From contig NC_077222.1 of NCBI RefSeq assembly GCF_024763615.1, positions 72,354,001 through 72,418,000 of the forward strand: DNA of 64,000 bases, in the 5' to 3' direction. Positions 63,129-64,000 of this stretch are shown here, one piece after another. Both the position numbers and the translations under genes were made by a program. How positions within the stretch are numbered: the stretch's first letter is position 1; each line of letters begins with the position of its first letter. The notes under the pieces were generated by a model. It did no database searches and was not told the origin of the DNA. It saw only the letters and a program-made list of their open reading frames with translations. This DNA comes from Phlebotomus papatasi (Eukaryota > Arthropoda > Insecta > Diptera > Psychodidae).

Positions 63129-63357
63129 GCATTGGCCACTCCAGCCACCAGATTGTAGCCTCATTGCAATTCTCTAGGATTTTCTCGACCAGATGGTTCG
63201 AGAGAAGGCGCCGACATCAGTTCCAATCTTGGTGGAAACACTTCAGGATATGTGGGCAGAGTTCCTTCTGACGTTTTGAGGAAATTGATCAACAGGATGC
63301 CTCGAATATGTGAGGCGTTTTTCAAAGTTAAAGGAGGATTCTTCGAGGAGAACTAAA
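63129..63357 (+). pseudogene. Tc1-like transposase C-terminal remnant, right arm of K
   Basis: Plus-strand mirror of the left remnant: HWPLQPPDCSLIAIL, stop, then VREKAPTSVPILVE and a PRICEAFFKVKGG end. It lacks the upstream NDPKH part, which lies only in the left arm/loop. Confidence 0.75.
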
Positions 63358-63886
63358 TTTGATGATTTTATTCATGTTTATTTAAATAAAATAATGAAGT
63401 AAAAGATATAAAATTGCAAAAATAATAAGAAGAAATTTGAAAAATAATAAAAAATATATGAAAAAGTAGAATTAGGCTGGAAATTTTAATATTCAAAGAA
63501 GAAAACCTTTTCAGAACACATCACACCTGAAATCGACCACAATCTGTACCAAAAATATTTCCTCGGCATTATTTTCAGTTTTTCTGTCTTTTAATAATAT
63601 TTACTAATAGTATTTAGCTTATATTAAATGATTATTGAAAGATTACATCAGTTTTAGAATGTGGGGCTACTTTTGCATTTTTGTCCAAAAAGCTCATATT
63701 TGACTGATCATAAAATTATAAATTTTTTAGCCCAGGTATTTTCTCAAATCTTGTTTAAAACTGTTCTTAGGTTTATATATGAAACTATTTCAGTCAATAG
63801 AACTGGATATTATAGTGTTCTCCTAGTCCAAACCAGGTGTATTTAAACTTACGAAGGGTGTATTTAATGTTTTGGCCGTTAGTGTA

Positions 63887-64000
63887 AAGTGCTCTGAAGT
63901 CGGCCGGTTCCTCAACTTGGCCAGTGAGCGGTGTTATTTACTCAATTTACTTAGATTTGGTCTAACTGGTTTAACATTATATGGCCTATATTATACAAGA
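63887..64000. other. right edge, unassigned
   Basis: A short GC-richer patch (AGTCGGCCGGTTCCTCAACT) is cut by the window end. Confidence 0.3.

Larger units (their letters stand above)
62257..63886. mobile_element. K: giant foldback of a Tc1-like element (arms ~755 bp)
   Basis: TA-CACTAACGGCCAAAACATT ... AATGTTTTGGCCGTTAGTG-TA. Arms 62257-63012 and 63131-63886 mirror each other almost base for base around about 63071. Each arm carries the 3' part of a Tc1 transposase running outward, so the element is a head-to-head duplication of one Tc1 end. Confidence 0.85.

Noticed and set aside
62297..63846. Two near-identical 61-codon frames on opposite strands
   Set aside because: Mirror arms of the Tc1 foldback K outside the transposase region.
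1..64000. CRISPR arrays, operons or ribosome-binding sites
   Set aside because: Spliced eukaryotic gene structure and repeat content; no regularly spaced direct repeats with unique spacers.

Overview
This is an AT-rich, intron- and repeat-dense insect genomic window, most likely dipteran. The coding exons match the atypical, oxygen-sensing soluble guanylyl cyclase of insects (Drosophila Gyc88E / Manduca beta-3 type). Splice sites are canonical GT-AG, and most of the rest is non-autonomous transposon debris. Species is not decidable from the sequence. There is no sign of bacterial, phage or CRISPR sequence.

Layout. One plus-strand gene dominates. A candidate non-coding first exon lies near 5.95-6.34 kb, followed by a ~32 kb first intron packed with MITEs and holding a possible cassette exon at 27.24-27.39 kb. 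Ten coding exons run from 38,586 to 58,722. They join in frame to 887 codons: haem-binding H-NOX domain (exons 1-2), H-NOXA/PAS-like domain and coiled coil (exons 3-5), guanylyl cyclase catalytic domain (exons 5-7), then a Ser/Pro-rich C-terminal extension (exons 8-10).

Main hidden feature. In the intron between coding exons 8 and 9, on the opposite strand, lies a small two-exon gene (about 53,796-54,282). It has a TATA box 30 bp upstream of an initiator-like site, a signal peptide, a 72-bp GT-AG intron, six cysteines in a beta-defensin-like spacing, and a poly(A) signal. A decayed paralogue sits 2.7 kb away in the same intron (56,690-57,008).

Repeats. At least fifteen families are visible: an 8-copy, 253-bp CACTG-ended MITE with 2-bp target duplications; many elements ending TA-GGGG(A) with unrelated interiors; a Stowaway-like 85-bp element; a tRNA-derived SINE; a 1.85-kb GC-rich LTR-like insertion carrying an antisense ORF; mariner and Tc1 transposase remnants; a perfect 136-bp-arm hairpin; a degenerate ~300-bp tandem array; and, from 59.7 kb to the right end, nested foldbacks with an inverted triplication. 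Several nests give relative insertion ages.

How the pieces relate. The cyclase should make cGMP in response to falling oxygen or other haem ligands. The nested peptide gene is independent in strand and apparent promoter. The repeats account for much of the intron length.
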